Shown: positions 15,354 through 24,858 of the stretch, in pieces
Position numbering within the stretch: position 1 is the stretch's first letter
How the letters are laid out: each line of letters opens with the position of its first letter
Translations under genes and position numbers: made by a program
Assembly: GCA_020162035.1 (NCBI GenBank)
Contig: JAIUNM010000001.1
Location: 62,001-126,000, forward strand
DNA length: 64,000 nucleotides
Source: Bacteroidota bacterium
GTDB lineage: Bacteria; Bacteroidota; Bacteroidia; B-17B0; Aurantibacillaceae
Reading direction: 5' to 3'
The notes under the pieces: model-generated
The model's input: the letters and a program-made list of their open reading frames with translations, nothing else
Told to the model about the DNA's origin: nothing
Database searches by the model: none

Positions 15354-17801
15354 TATTAAATTATGACTTTTATCAGTTAAATATTTTTTACTAAAATAAG
15401 CGCTTAAAATTGTTGTTAAAAAAATTATACTTAAAGAACTTACGGGCATTAAAATTGCGGCAATTACAGGTTTTAAATTTCCTTGTACTGCAAAACCTAA
15501 ACCAATTAGGTTATATAAAACAGAAAGTATAAAACAAGCATTAATTACCAATTTTTGTTTTTTACAAAATAAAATAAATTTATCTAATAACTTAAAATTC
15601 TCTCCTATCAAAATTGCATCACAAGAAGGTGAAAAATTATTATTATTATCGCTTATTGCCAAACCAACATCGCTTTGTTTTAAAGCACCCGCATCATTTA
15701 ATCCGTCTCCAACCATTAAAACTATCTCACCTTTATTTTGTTCATTTTTTATTGCCTCAAGTTTATCAACCGGTTTTTGATTAAATAACATTACTGAACT
15801 GTTCGGAAAAATAGTTAGGAGATTTTGTTTTTCAGATTCATTATCTCCTGAAATAAGCATTAAAGGAAATTTTGAGCCTAAATGCTTAATCGTTTCAGTT
15901 AATCCCTCTCTGTATTTGTTACTAATGCGATAATACCCTAAATAATCGTTATCAATTTTAACGTGAACGCAACTTTCTACAAGTTTATTATTTTGTTGTA
16001 AGTTTAAAAAATCTGCCGAACCAAGTTGAATATGATGATTGTTAATTGTACCTGATACTCCCATCCCTGCAATTTGTTTAAAATTTGTAACAGGTAATTG
16101 ATTATTTGTTTTTAATGATTTATAAATTATTTTACTTAAAGGGTGGTTTGATGCGCCGCTTATTGTTTTTATTTCATCTTTTTGAGTTGTATTTAGTTCT
16201 ATTCCTTCAAAAACAACTGGCGCTTGATCTTGTTCTGTTATTGTTCCTGTTTTATCAAAAACAATTTTAGTTGTTTTTGCAATTTTTTCAATTACATTTT
16301 CATTTTTAACAAAAAACTTGTGTTTATTTAATAAACGAATATAATTTCCATTGGTAAAAGTAGCACTTAATAATAAAGCACAAGGGCATGCTATAATTAA
16401 TATTGCTGTTACCGATGGCCAAATTTTTGAAGGATTGTTTATACCCCAATAAATAGCTGTAATAATTGTAATAGAAAATAAAATGTAAGTAAAGTATTTA
16501 CTTAGTTTGTGAATAAATGATTTGTGTTTATTGTCTTTGTCTTCTTTAAAAGTATCTGCATTCCATAATTGTGTTAAATAACTTTGTGTTACTTCTTTTA
16601 CAACTTTTAATTGAATTGCTTCTCCTTTTTGTTTTCCTCCTGCATAAACTAATTCTCCAATAGATTTAGGTACAATTTTGGATTCGCCAGTTACAAAACT
16701 ATAATCAACCTCTCCTTTTCCATAAAATAATATTCCATCAGCCGGAATTATTTCATCGCTGTGTACTTTAATTATATCTCCTATAGTTATTTCAGAAATT
16801 GGTTTTTGTATTTCTTCTTTGTTATTTATTACAGTAATTCCAAGCGGAAAATAAGATTTAAAATCTCTGTCGAAAGAAATGTTTTTATATGTTCGAGTTT
16901 GAACATATCTACCAACCAACATAAAAAATACAATTCCACTCATTGAGTCTAAATAACCTGCGCCTGTATTTGATAGTATTTCAATTAAACTTCTTACAAA
17001 CGTAATTAATATTGCTAAAGCAATTGGTGCATCTATATTTAAAAACTTTTGTTTTAATCCTTTATAACCAGAAATAAAAAATTCACTTGCGCTATAAAAA
17101 AAAACAGGCAATGATAAAGCCAATGATAAGTAACCAAATAATTGTTTTAACTGAATATCACCTTCTTCGGCAATTGAAAAATATTCAGGAAAACTTAACA
17201 TCATAATATTACCAAAACAAAATCCTGCTACACCAAGCTTTATAATTTGTTTATAATCATAGCTTTTTACCGATTTAGAATCTAAATCACTTAAACTTAA
17301 ATGTGGTTCGTATCCAATTAAAGATAGATTTTCTGCAACTATAGATAATTTAGTTTGTTGATGGTTATAAATTATTGTTATTTCACGTTTAATAAAGTTT
17401 ACTTGAGATTTAATAATTTGAGGATTTACTCTGTTCATGTGCTCTAAAATCCAGATACACGAACTACAATGAATTTGCGGGAGGTAAAAAACAACGTGAC
17501 TGTGTAGTTCATCTTCAAAAATCACATATTTAGATTTTATGTTTGAATTATCTAATAAATCAAATTTACCTTTTCTATATGCTTTGTTTTGTTTTAATCC
17601 AGGCGTATTTTCTAAAGAATAGTATTCACACAAATCATTTTCATTAATGATTTGATAAACTGTTTTACACCCATTACAACAAAATTTCTTGTCGTTTATT
17701 GTATTGTGATTGTTTAAAACTACATCGCCACAATGGTAACACAATTCTTTACTTAATTTTTCGGTTGATTTATTCTTTACTATTTTTTCTTCAATAAACA
17801 T
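15351..17801 (-). CDS. ccoI: Copper-translocating P-type ATPase CcoI
   Basis: This 816-residue P1B ATPase has an N-terminal cysteine-rich region (CYHCG, then CCNGCK) and a heavy-metal-associated domain with CSSC. Eight predicted membrane helices carry the metal-path motif ACPCALLL. Also present are the phosphorylation site DKTGT and the hinge GDGLNDAGAL. CcoI/FixI exports copper across the inner membrane for cbb3 assembly. It precedes ccoS, as in other cbb3 islands. The N-terminal Cys cluster is typical of FixI from Bacteroidota. Confidence 0.95.
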   Translation of the reverse strand: MFIEEKIVKNKSTEKLSKELCYHCGDVVLNNHNTINDKKFCCNGCKTVYQIINENDLCEYYSLENTPGLKQNKAYRKGKFDLLDNSNIKSKYVIFEDELHSHVVFYLPQIHCSSCIWILEHMNRVNPQIIKSQVNFIKREITIIYNHQQTKLSIVAENLSLIGYEPHLSLSDLDSKSVKSYDYKQIIKLGVAGFCFGNIMMLSFPEYFSIAEEGDIQLKQLFGYLSLALSLPVFFYSASEFFISGYKGLKQKFLNIDAPIALAILITFVRSLIEILSNTGAGYLDSMSGIVFFMLVGRYVQTRTYKNISFDRDFKSYFPLGITVINNKEEIQKPISEITIGDIIKVHSDEIIPADGILFYGKGEVDYSFVTGESKIVPKSIGELVYAGGKQKGEAIQLKVVKEVTQSYLTQLWNADTFKEDKDNKHKSFIHKLSKYFTYILFSITIITAIYWGINNPSKIWPSVTAILIIACPCALLLSATFTNGNYIRLLNKHKFFVKNENVIEKIAKTTKIVFDKTGTITEQDQAPVVFEGIELNTTQKDEIKTISGASNHPLSKIIYKSLKTNNQLPVTNFKQIAGMGVSGTINNHHIQLGSADFLNLQQNNKLVESCVHVKIDNDYLGYYRISNKYREGLTETIKHLGSKFPLMLISGDNESEKQNLLTIFPNSSVMLFNQKPVDKLEAIKNEQNKGEIVLMVGDGLNDAGALKQSDVGLAISDNNNNFSPSCDAILIGENFKLLDKFILFCKKQKLVINACFILSVLYNLIGLGFAVQGNLKPVIAAILMPVSSLSIIFLTTILSAYFSKKYLTDKSHNLI

Positions 17802-17806
17802 TAAAT

Positions 17807-18169
17807 TTAATTATTAAGAATGTCTAATTCTTTGCCTTGTTCATTTTGTTTATCTAGCGTCCATTCATCAGTATAGGTTGTTTCAAGCCATAATTTACCA
17901 GATTTTCGAAATACTTGAATGTTTAAATTTAATTTATCTAAAAAAAGTTTTTCTAAATCTATAACTGTCATATTCCCGTCTATTTCAAACTTATTATTAT
18001 TTCTTTCATTTAAATTAATTGGAATATTTTCTTTTAATCTATAGTAAGAGGCTGTTTCTAGTTGTTCTTTACTAATTTTATAAACTTCTAACTTTAAATA
18101 TGGAAAATGTTCGGTAAATTTTGTTTTTATTTCACTTAACGTTAGTTTATTTTGAAGTACTAATTTCAT
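17807..18169 (-). CDS. Conserved-looking cytosolic protein of unknown function
   Basis: This 120-residue soluble protein has no signal, membrane helix or recognisable catalytic motif. Its C-terminal half (MTVIDLEKLFLDKLNLNIQVFRKSGKLWLETTYTD) looks like a compact alpha/beta domain, and short proteins ending this way occur in other Bacteroidota as I recall them. It lies five bases upstream of ccoI on the same strand, so it is very likely co-transcribed. An assembly or copper-related role would be guesswork. Confidence 0.75.
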   Translation of the reverse strand: MKLVLQNKLTLSEIKTKFTEHFPYLKLEVYKISKEQLETASYYRLKENIPINLNERNNNKFEIDGNMTVIDLEKLFLDKLNLNIQVFRKSGKLWLETTYTDEWTLDKQNEQGKELDILNN

Positions 18170-18207
18170 TGTAAAAAAGAGCTTTTATTTAATGTAAAAC
18201 AAGTTTT

Positions 18208-18229
18208 GATTGATATTCATTAATCAATC
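18208..18229. repeat. Seven-base inverted repeat between doxX and the 120-residue gene
   Basis: GATTGAT and ATCAATC are separated by eight bases and straddle the doxX stop codon. There is no T run after it, so it is not a convincing terminator. It could be an mRNA hairpin or a protein site. Its spacing differs from the Fnr-type boxes nearby. Confidence 0.3.
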
Positions 18230-18642
18230 TTAAACAGCTTATCCAGTGTAAATTTATCGAACTGTATTAAAACAAACATATTTAAAACAATTAATAAAAA
18301 TCTAGGAAATGCGTGTTTTGTATCCCACATAGGTTGTACTAAACCAAATGCAATTGATACAATTATTAAATCTAAGCCTAAAAAAATTAAAGTGTATTTG
18401 TATAAAAATCCTAAAATTAAAAATGCACCACCTAAAAATTCGGTAAAAGAAGTAAATACAACAACCATTGTTAATAAGCTATCAGGTATTTTTAATTTAT
18501 AAGTATCAACTTTAAAAGCCTCTACACAACCTTTTATTCCTACTTTAAAAACCTTATCATAACCTTGAAAAAGAAAAAGTAATCCTGTAAAAACTCTTAC
18601 AATTAAGCTAAAAATTTCGTATTTATTTTGATCAATAATCAT
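18220..18642 (-). CDS. DoxX/MauE-type small membrane protein
   Basis: This 140-residue protein has four hydrophobic segments and the DoxX-family opening FSLIVRVFTGLLFLFQGYDKVFK, then FTEFLGGAFLILGFLYKYTLIFLGLDLIIVSIAFGL. DoxX-like proteins are quinone-linked or redox-associated membrane proteins of mostly unknown function. It is the first gene of the leftward cbb3 island, 50 bases before the 120-residue gene, with an Fnr-type box upstream. The leader is nearly absent: the -7 element ends five bases from the ATG. Confidence 0.82.
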   Translation of the reverse strand: MIIDQNKYEIFSLIVRVFTGLLFLFQGYDKVFKVGIKGCVEAFKVDTYKLKIPDSLLTMVVVFTSFTEFLGGAFLILGFLYKYTLIFLGLDLIIVSIAFGLVQPMWDTKHAFPRFLLIVLNMFVLIQFDKFTLDKLFKID

Positions 18643-18646
18643 AATG

Positions 18647-18712
18647 CAAAGTTACTAAAGTGTGTTTTTTTTTACTGAAACATAAATCATTTATAAAAAC
18701 TGATTAATATCA
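18647..18712 (-). promoter_or_regulatory. Fnr-type box and -7 element upstream of doxX
   Basis: The palindrome TGATTAATATCA (18701-18712) sits in the longer inverted repeat AACTGAT-N4-ATCAGTT (18698-18715). The -7 element TAACTTTG (18654-18647) is 46 bases away in the leftward direction, placing the box centre near -63, a class I activator position. The box could also act on the divergent gene. Confidence 0.5.
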
Positions 18713-18743
18713 GTTATTAAAAATAAACAAAAACTAGTAAATG

Positions 18744-18760
18744 TCATAATTAAATTATGA
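18744..18760. repeat. 17-base perfect palindrome in the divergent control region
   Basis: TCATAATTAAATTATGA is symmetric around position 18752. It overlaps the start of the Fnr-type box at 18758-18769 and lies between the divergent doxX and 18817 genes. It may be a second operator; AT-rich chance is possible. Confidence 0.4.
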
Positions 18761-18800
18761 TGCAAGTCATAACAAGTGCTTGCTTTGGGAAGTACGTTTG
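18758..18800 (+). promoter_or_regulatory. Crp/Fnr-type box plus -7 element of the 18817 gene
   Basis: TGATGCAAGTCA (18758-18769) is followed after 23 bases by TACGTTTG (18793-18800), which fits TAnnTTTG; the ATG is 16 bases further. This is the class II spacing also seen at paaA and ccoS. Confidence 0.55.
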
Positions 18801-18816
18801 TTTAAAATTGAAAATT

Positions 18817-19146
18817 ATGGATACAACCTTAAAAAACACAGCAAACTTCTCAACACATTCAACAAAAGTTGAAACAAAAGGAGCATACAAAAAACTAATT
18901 GAAAAATTAACTTTTAGTTATTTTGGATTAATGACAGTTACAATTACAGTTGGAAGTATTTTAGGAGCAATTTCTGCAATGCAAGTTTTAGCTAACGATG
19001 CTCCGATTTGGCAATTAGGATTAGTAATGGCTGCGGCTATGGCTAATAATGTTAGTGGTATTGGGCAAGCACCAACAAAATGGGTAGTAAATCTATTTTT
19101 ATTTAGTGTTTTAATTAGCGTTATTTTTTATTTAGCTAACTTGTAA
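18817..19146 (+). CDS. Unrecognised three-helix membrane protein divergent from the cbb3 island
   Basis: The ATG at 18817 gives 109 residues. An upstream ATG at 18757 lies inside the regulatory palindrome region and upstream of the -7 element, so it was not used. Residues 1-30 are polar and soluble. Hydrophobic segments at about 34-57, 64-77 and 89-107 follow, rich in Gly/Ala/Met (SAMQVLAND, LVMAAAMANNVSGIGQAP). I do not recognise a family. The Fnr-type box at class II distance and the divergent cbb3 operon suggest a role under low oxygen, but this is inference. It converges on the acylphosphatase gene. Confidence 0.75.
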   Translation: MDTTLKNTANFSTHSTKVETKGAYKKLIEKLTFSYFGLMTVTITVGSILGAISAMQVLANDAPIWQLGLVMAAAMANNVSGIGQAPTKWVVNLFLFSVLISVIFYLANL

Positions 19147-19153
19147 AACACTT

Positions 19154-19426
19154 TTATCTTCTTAACTCAAATGTTTTGTAAAAAATTGCTTGTACTTCGT
19201 TAGCTTGTACTTCGGATACTTTTGCAAGACGAGGACCAACATAACACCATTCAATTAAAAGGTTAATGTTTTCTTCGTTACCTTCTGCATGGATAAAAAC
19301 ATTACCATCAGGTAAATTTTTTACAAAACCTAAAAGATTATTTTTGATTGCAAAAGCATGGGCGTTAGCTCTAAAACCAACGCCCTGCACTTTTCCTTTT
19401 ATTATTATTTGATAAGCCTTAATCAA
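19154..19426 (-). CDS. acyP: Acylphosphatase
   Basis: This 90-residue protein is the standard acylphosphatase size. It has the active-site signature GKVQGVGFRANAHAFA (Arg23-region phosphate binder) and GFVKNLPDGNVFIHAEGN (catalytic Asn). It hydrolyses carboxyl-phosphate bonds such as acetyl phosphate or 1,3-bisphosphoglycerate. The ATG abuts the enolase stop with no gap, so the two genes are probably co-transcribed and translationally coupled. Confidence 0.93.
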   Translation of the reverse strand: MIKAYQIIIKGKVQGVGFRANAHAFAIKNNLLGFVKNLPDGNVFIHAEGNEENINLLIEWCYVGPRLAKVSEVQANEVQAIFYKTFELRR

Positions 19427-20725
<1,299 letters not shown>

Positions 20726-20772
20726 TTAAGTGGCTCGAAATTACTAATTTATTAAGTTTTTTATGCTATAAA

Positions 20773-20781
20773 TTATCCACA
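20773..20781 (+). promoter_or_regulatory. Isolated DnaA-box-like nonamer TTATCCACA
   Basis: This perfect match to the bacterial DnaA box lies in the gap between eno and psd. There is no cluster and no dnaA or dnaN nearby, so it is not an origin. It could be a regulatory DnaA site or chance. Confidence 0.25.
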
Positions 20782-20852
20782 GAAATTATGTTTTTATTAG
20801 AAAAATTATTTTATTTAATTAAAAAACTTTTTAAAATTGATAAAGTTACTGG

Positions 20853-21509
20853 CTAAATCTCTCCTAAAACACTTTGCGAACCTTTAACAACATCACCAAT
20901 TTTAACATTAAGTTTGGTTCCTATTGGTAAAAACAAATCAACACGCGAGCCAAATTTAATAAAGCCCATTTCGCCACATTGCTCAGCAACATCATTTTGT
21001 TTACAATACCAAACAATTCTTCTTGCCAAGGCACCTGCAATTTGTCTAAATAAAATTTCGGTACCATTTTTGTGTTTTACTACAACTGTTGTTCTTTCGT
21101 TTTCTGTACTACTTTTAGGTTCCCAAGCTGCCAAAAATTTACCAGGATGGTATTTAAAAAAACTAACTACACCTGCAATAGGGTAACGGTTAACATGTAC
21201 ATTAATTGGACTCATAAAAACGCTCACTTGTAAACGTTTATCTTTAAAGTATTCGTTTTCGGTAGTTTCTTCTATAACTACAATTTTACCATCTGCGGGC
21301 GAAACAATTAAATTTTCGCCAATAGTAAAGTTTCTTTTAGGATGACGAAAAAATTGTAAAATAGTAATTAATAAAAAACCACTTAAAGCATAAGCAAAAA
21401 GTTTAGCAATTAAAAACTCATTAAAAAAATAATGAGCAATTCCAATAACTATACTACTAAATACCAATACTAATATTAAACTTGCGTAACCTTCTTTATG
21501 AAATTTCAT
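20853..21509 (-). CDS. psd: Phosphatidylserine decarboxylase family protein
   Basis: This 218-residue proenzyme is of the short Bacteroidota/archaetidylserine type. It has two N-terminal membrane helices and the ENLIVSPADGKIVVIEE motif. MSPINVHVNRYPIAGVV and the self-cleavage Gly-Ser in IKFGSRVDLFLPIG also appear. Cleavage there creates the pyruvoyl group. It makes phosphatidylethanolamine at the inner membrane. It is downstream of the secDF terminator, so it may have its own promoter. Confidence 0.93.
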   Translation of the reverse strand: MKFHKEGYASLILVLVFSSIVIGIAHYFFNEFLIAKLFAYALSGFLLITILQFFRHPKRNFTIGENLIVSPADGKIVVIEETTENEYFKDKRLQVSVFMSPINVHVNRYPIAGVVSFFKYHPGKFLAAWEPKSSTENERTTVVVKHKNGTEILFRQIAGALARRIVWYCKQNDVAEQCGEMGFIKFGSRVDLFLPIGTKLNVKIGDVVKGSQSVLGEI

Positions 21510-21532
21510 TTTTATAAATTTTGTTTTAAAAC

Positions 21533-21560
21533 AAAAAGCGCAAAAAAATTTGCGCTTTTT
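21533..21560 (-). terminator. Rho-independent terminator after secDF
   Basis: AAAAAGCGCAAA and TTTGCGCTTTTT form a 12-base stem with a four-base loop, 18 bases past the secDF stop. The structure is symmetrical enough to stop transcription from either side. Confidence 0.85.
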
Positions 21561-21578
21561 GAGTAAGTTGTTATTAAA

Positions 21579-24500
21579 TTATTTTTTTGTGGTTTCACCT
21601 TTATCAAAATCAACAACAATTGGAGTTGATATACATAATGATGAATATGTACCAATAATACGGCCTATTAATAAAGCAAATATAAATCCTCTAATACTTT
21701 CTCCTCCAAATATAAATATTACTAATAGTACAAAAAATACAGTTAATGATGTTAAAATAGTACGGCTTAAAGTACTATTTAAAGCATAATTTATTAATTT
21801 ATTTCTTTCAGTACCGGCAACATCTAATTTGCTGTTTGATGCTAAACGTTCTCTAATACGGTCAAACACAACAACTGTTTCTGTCATAGTGTAACCCATT
21901 ACAGTTAATATTGCTGCTATAAAATCTTGTCCTATTTCTAATGAGAATGGTAAAATCCCATCAAATATTGTATAGAATGATAATACAATTAAAACGTCGT
22001 GAAATAAAGCAACAACCGAACCTAAACCATATTGCCATTTACGGAAACGAACTACAATGTATATAAACATCATTAAACATGAGAATAATATAGCACCGTA
22101 TGCGCCATACACAATATCAGTTGCAATGGTTGGTCCAACTTTTTGCGATTGCATAATTTCGCCATTACCAGCAACAGAAGCTAAACTCGCTTTAATAGCA
22201 GCTTCAACTTCTTTATCTGTATTTGGGTTATTATCAGAAACTCTAAATGTTGTAGTAACTTTTACTTGGTTTTTTGTTCCTAAGGTTTTTACCTCCGGAG
22301 CACCACCAAGCGCAGGTGCTAATGCAGATTTAATATCTTCAGTATTTACATCTTTATCAAAACGAATTTGATAAGTTCTTCCTCCTTTAAAATCTACACC
22401 TAAGTTTAAACCTTTATTTTTTATAAAAAATACAACACCTAAAACAATTACTGCTGTAGAAATTGCATAATATATTTTACGTTTTCCTACAAAATCAAAG
22501 GATAATTTTTTAAACGCATTTTTAGTAGCTGCAGTATCAAATGGTATTTCCATTTTTTTCTCTAACATCCATTCAAAAATTACACGAGTAATTAATATTG
22601 CAGAAAATAAAGATGTACAAATACCAATAAATAAAGTAGTTGCAAAACCTTGTACTGGACCACTACCAAAAACATATAAAATTACAGCTAAAATTGCTAG
22701 CGTAACGTTTGAATCGATAATTGAACTCATTGCATGTTTAAACCCTTCTTTAATTGCTGCAGATGTTGATTTTCCTTCTGCTAACTCTTCACGCACACGT
22801 TCAAAAATTAAGATATTAGCATCAACTGCTAAACCTATTGTTAAAACTATACCCGCAATACCTGGTAATGTTAACACCGCACCTAACGATGTTAAAATAC
22901 CCATTATAAAAAACATATTTGCAATTAAAGCAACATTGGCCACTAAACCAGATTTGCTATAATAAAACGCCATAAATATGAAAATTACAACTAAAGCAAT
23001 TGCAAAACTCATTAATCCAGACTCAATTGCTTCTTGACCCAAAGTTGGCCCAACTACACTCTCTTCTACAATGTGAGATGGAGCTGGTAATTTACCTGCA
23101 CTTAAAATAGCCACTAAAGCATCGGCTTCAGCATCTGTAAAATTACCAGAGATTTGAGATTGACCTCCAGAAATTTCGGCATTAACACGAGGTGCGCTAA
23201 ACACCATATTATCCATAACTACAGCAATACATTTACCTTTGTTAGAACCAGTAATGTTTTTCCATTTTTGACCAGCTTCATTATTCATGCTCATACCAAT
23301 GTTTGGCGAAGCACCACTTTGTTGATCGTACTCTTTACGTGCACTTGTGATAATATCTCCACTTAAAGCTGCGCGACCTTTACTATCTGCTTTAACAGCA
23401 TAAAGTTCAAAATAACCACCAACAACATTACCTTCTGCATCTTTGCTTTCAATTTCTTTATTATTCCACATAAAACGTACACGTGCAGGGAATACATTTT
23501 TAGCTATTGCAATTTTTAATAATTTATTTACTTTAGCTGTATCGGCTTTAGATGTTGCTAAACCAACAATTGGTCCTTCAGCATATTGTTTAGGATTACC
23601 TTTTTCATCAACCACAATTCTTCCTTTTAAAGGAACTAAAGGAAATGCATTTTGGAAAACTGAGAATAAAGGTACACGTTTTTGGAAACCTTTAATTGCA
23701 GTATCTTGAGGATTTACTGTACTGGTTGAAGCTACTTTTGTTGTATCTTTTTTAGTTGAATCTGCAACTGTTGTGTTAGTAGTAGCAACAGCAGTATTTG
23801 TAACTGCAGTTGTATTTGATGCAACAGAAACTGAATCAGTTTTAGCTAAAGTATCTACTACTACAGGTTTTACACCATTTAATTCGTTTGCTATTATTGT
23901 ATTAGCTTTATCTAATAAAGGTGCAATTTCTCCATTTTCGTATGTTTCCCAAAACTCTAAATTTGCTGTACCTTGTAATAACTCGCGCACACGTTCTTTA
24001 TCTTTTACCCCAGGTAATTCAACTAAAATACGGCCACTTGCCTCTAACTTTTGAATATTTGGTTGCGATACACCAAAACGGTTAATACGTGAGCTAAAAG
24101 TTTTTTCAGCATTTGCCACAGCCTCATCAACACGTTCTCTTATAAATGCAATTACTTCTTTATTAGTTGAGTTAAAAGTAATTTTACTTTTATTTTCGAT
24201 TGATTGGAAAATTGGAGCTAAACGCCCGTTTGGGTTTTTTTGACTGTAAGCACGTTCAAACAACTTAATAAAATCGTCGTTATTATTAACACCAAGACTT
24301 TTTTGAGCTTCTTTTAAAGCAGTTAAAAAAGCAGGGTCTTTACTATCGTTACTTAAATTTAAAATAATGTCGTAAACCGAAACCTCCATGGTTACATTCA
24401 TCCCACCACGTAAATCTAAACCAAGGTTAATTTCGTTCTTTTTACATTGCTCGTAAGTATAACCAAACAAAGGGTAAACCTGTTGTTTTTTCATCGAGTC

Positions 24501-24737
24501 TAAGTAATCATCTTCGTATTTTGTTTGAAAATGAGATTTTAATTTAGCCTCTAAATTGGCGTCACCTTTAGCAGAATCTTTAATTGCAGCTAATACTTTT
24601 TGCGAATTAACTGTAGCTTCGGCATAAGCCGCAGCATCGCTTTCTACACCTCTAGTAATCCAAGTAAATGATAAATAAAAAATACAAGCTAAACCTAATA
24701 GTATAGCAAATATTTTAACGGCACCTTTGTTTTGCAT
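21579..24737 (-). CDS. secDF: Fused protein translocase subunit SecDF
   Basis: This 1052-residue protein joins SecD and SecF. Each half has an N-terminal helix, a large periplasmic domain and a cluster of five helices. SecD landmarks are NLGLDLRGGMNVTMEV, RVDEAVANAEKTFSSRINRFGVSQPN and GLAVDANILIFERVREEL. SecF landmarks are GVDFKGGRTYQIRF and TMTETVVVFDRIRE. It uses the proton gradient to drive late steps of Sec export. A Thr/Val/Ala-rich insert of about 45 residues near 305-350 interrupts the SecD periplasmic domain. Confidence 0.97.
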   Translation of the reverse strand: MQNKGAVKIFAILLGLACIFYLSFTWITRGVESDAAAYAEATVNSQKVLAAIKDSAKGDANLEAKLKSHFQTKYEDDYLDSMKKQQVYPLFGYTYEQCKKNEINLGLDLRGGMNVTMEVSVYDIILNLSNDSKDPAFLTALKEAQKSLGVNNNDDFIKLFERAYSQKNPNGRLAPIFQSIENKSKITFNSTNKEVIAFIRERVDEAVANAEKTFSSRINRFGVSQPNIQKLEASGRILVELPGVKDKERVRELLQGTANLEFWETYENGEIAPLLDKANTIIANELNGVKPVVVDTLAKTDSVSVASNTTAVTNTAVATTNTTVADSTKKDTTKVASTSTVNPQDTAIKGFQKRVPLFSVFQNAFPLVPLKGRIVVDEKGNPKQYAEGPIVGLATSKADTAKVNKLLKIAIAKNVFPARVRFMWNNKEIESKDAEGNVVGGYFELYAVKADSKGRAALSGDIITSARKEYDQQSGASPNIGMSMNNEAGQKWKNITGSNKGKCIAVVMDNMVFSAPRVNAEISGGQSQISGNFTDAEADALVAILSAGKLPAPSHIVEESVVGPTLGQEAIESGLMSFAIALVVIFIFMAFYYSKSGLVANVALIANMFFIMGILTSLGAVLTLPGIAGIVLTIGLAVDANILIFERVREELAEGKSTSAAIKEGFKHAMSSIIDSNVTLAILAVILYVFGSGPVQGFATTLFIGICTSLFSAILITRVIFEWMLEKKMEIPFDTAATKNAFKKLSFDFVGKRKIYYAISTAVIVLGVVFFIKNKGLNLGVDFKGGRTYQIRFDKDVNTEDIKSALAPALGGAPEVKTLGTKNQVKVTTTFRVSDNNPNTDKEVEAAIKASLASVAGNGEIMQSQKVGPTIATDIVYGAYGAILFSCLMMFIYIVVRFRKWQYGLGSVVALFHDVLIVLSFYTIFDGILPFSLEIGQDFIAAILTVMGYTMTETVVVFDRIRERLASNSKLDVAGTERNKLINYALNSTLSRTILTSLTVFFVLLVIFIFGGESIRGFIFALLIGRIIGTYSSLCISTPIVVDFDKGETTKK

Positions 24738-24761
24738 AGTGTTTAAAAAAAATTAAGGGTG

Positions 24762-24769
24762 CAAAGATA
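24762..24769 (-). promoter_or_regulatory. -7 element (TATCTTTG) of secDF
   Basis: TATCTTTG fits TAnnTTTG, 24 bases from the ATG. No clear TTTG occurs 19-21 bases upstream. Confidence 0.5.
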
Positions 24770-24827
24770 AGATTTTACCTGAAATATGCTAATACAATTG
24801 AAAAAATATTAAAATTTGGGCATAAAA

Positions 24828-24853
24828 AAAACCTCGCTTTTAGCGGGGTTTTA
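24828..24853 (-). terminator. Terminator hairpin after the 226-residue lipoprotein gene
   Basis: AAAACCTCGC and GCGGGGTTTT flank a short loop, five bases past the stop of the lipoprotein gene. In leftward RNA the stem has one C-A mismatch; in rightward RNA it is a G-U pair. A T run follows leftward. Confidence 0.7.
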
Positions 24854-24858
24854 AAAAA

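Noticed and set aside
18757..18816. Earlier ATG for the divergent membrane protein
   Set aside because: It lies upstream of the -7 element and inside operator sequence, and adds residues without a membrane or signal feature.
22057..24054. Several 70-100 codon frames on the + strand inside secDF
   Set aside because: All are shadows of secDF with no domain features.
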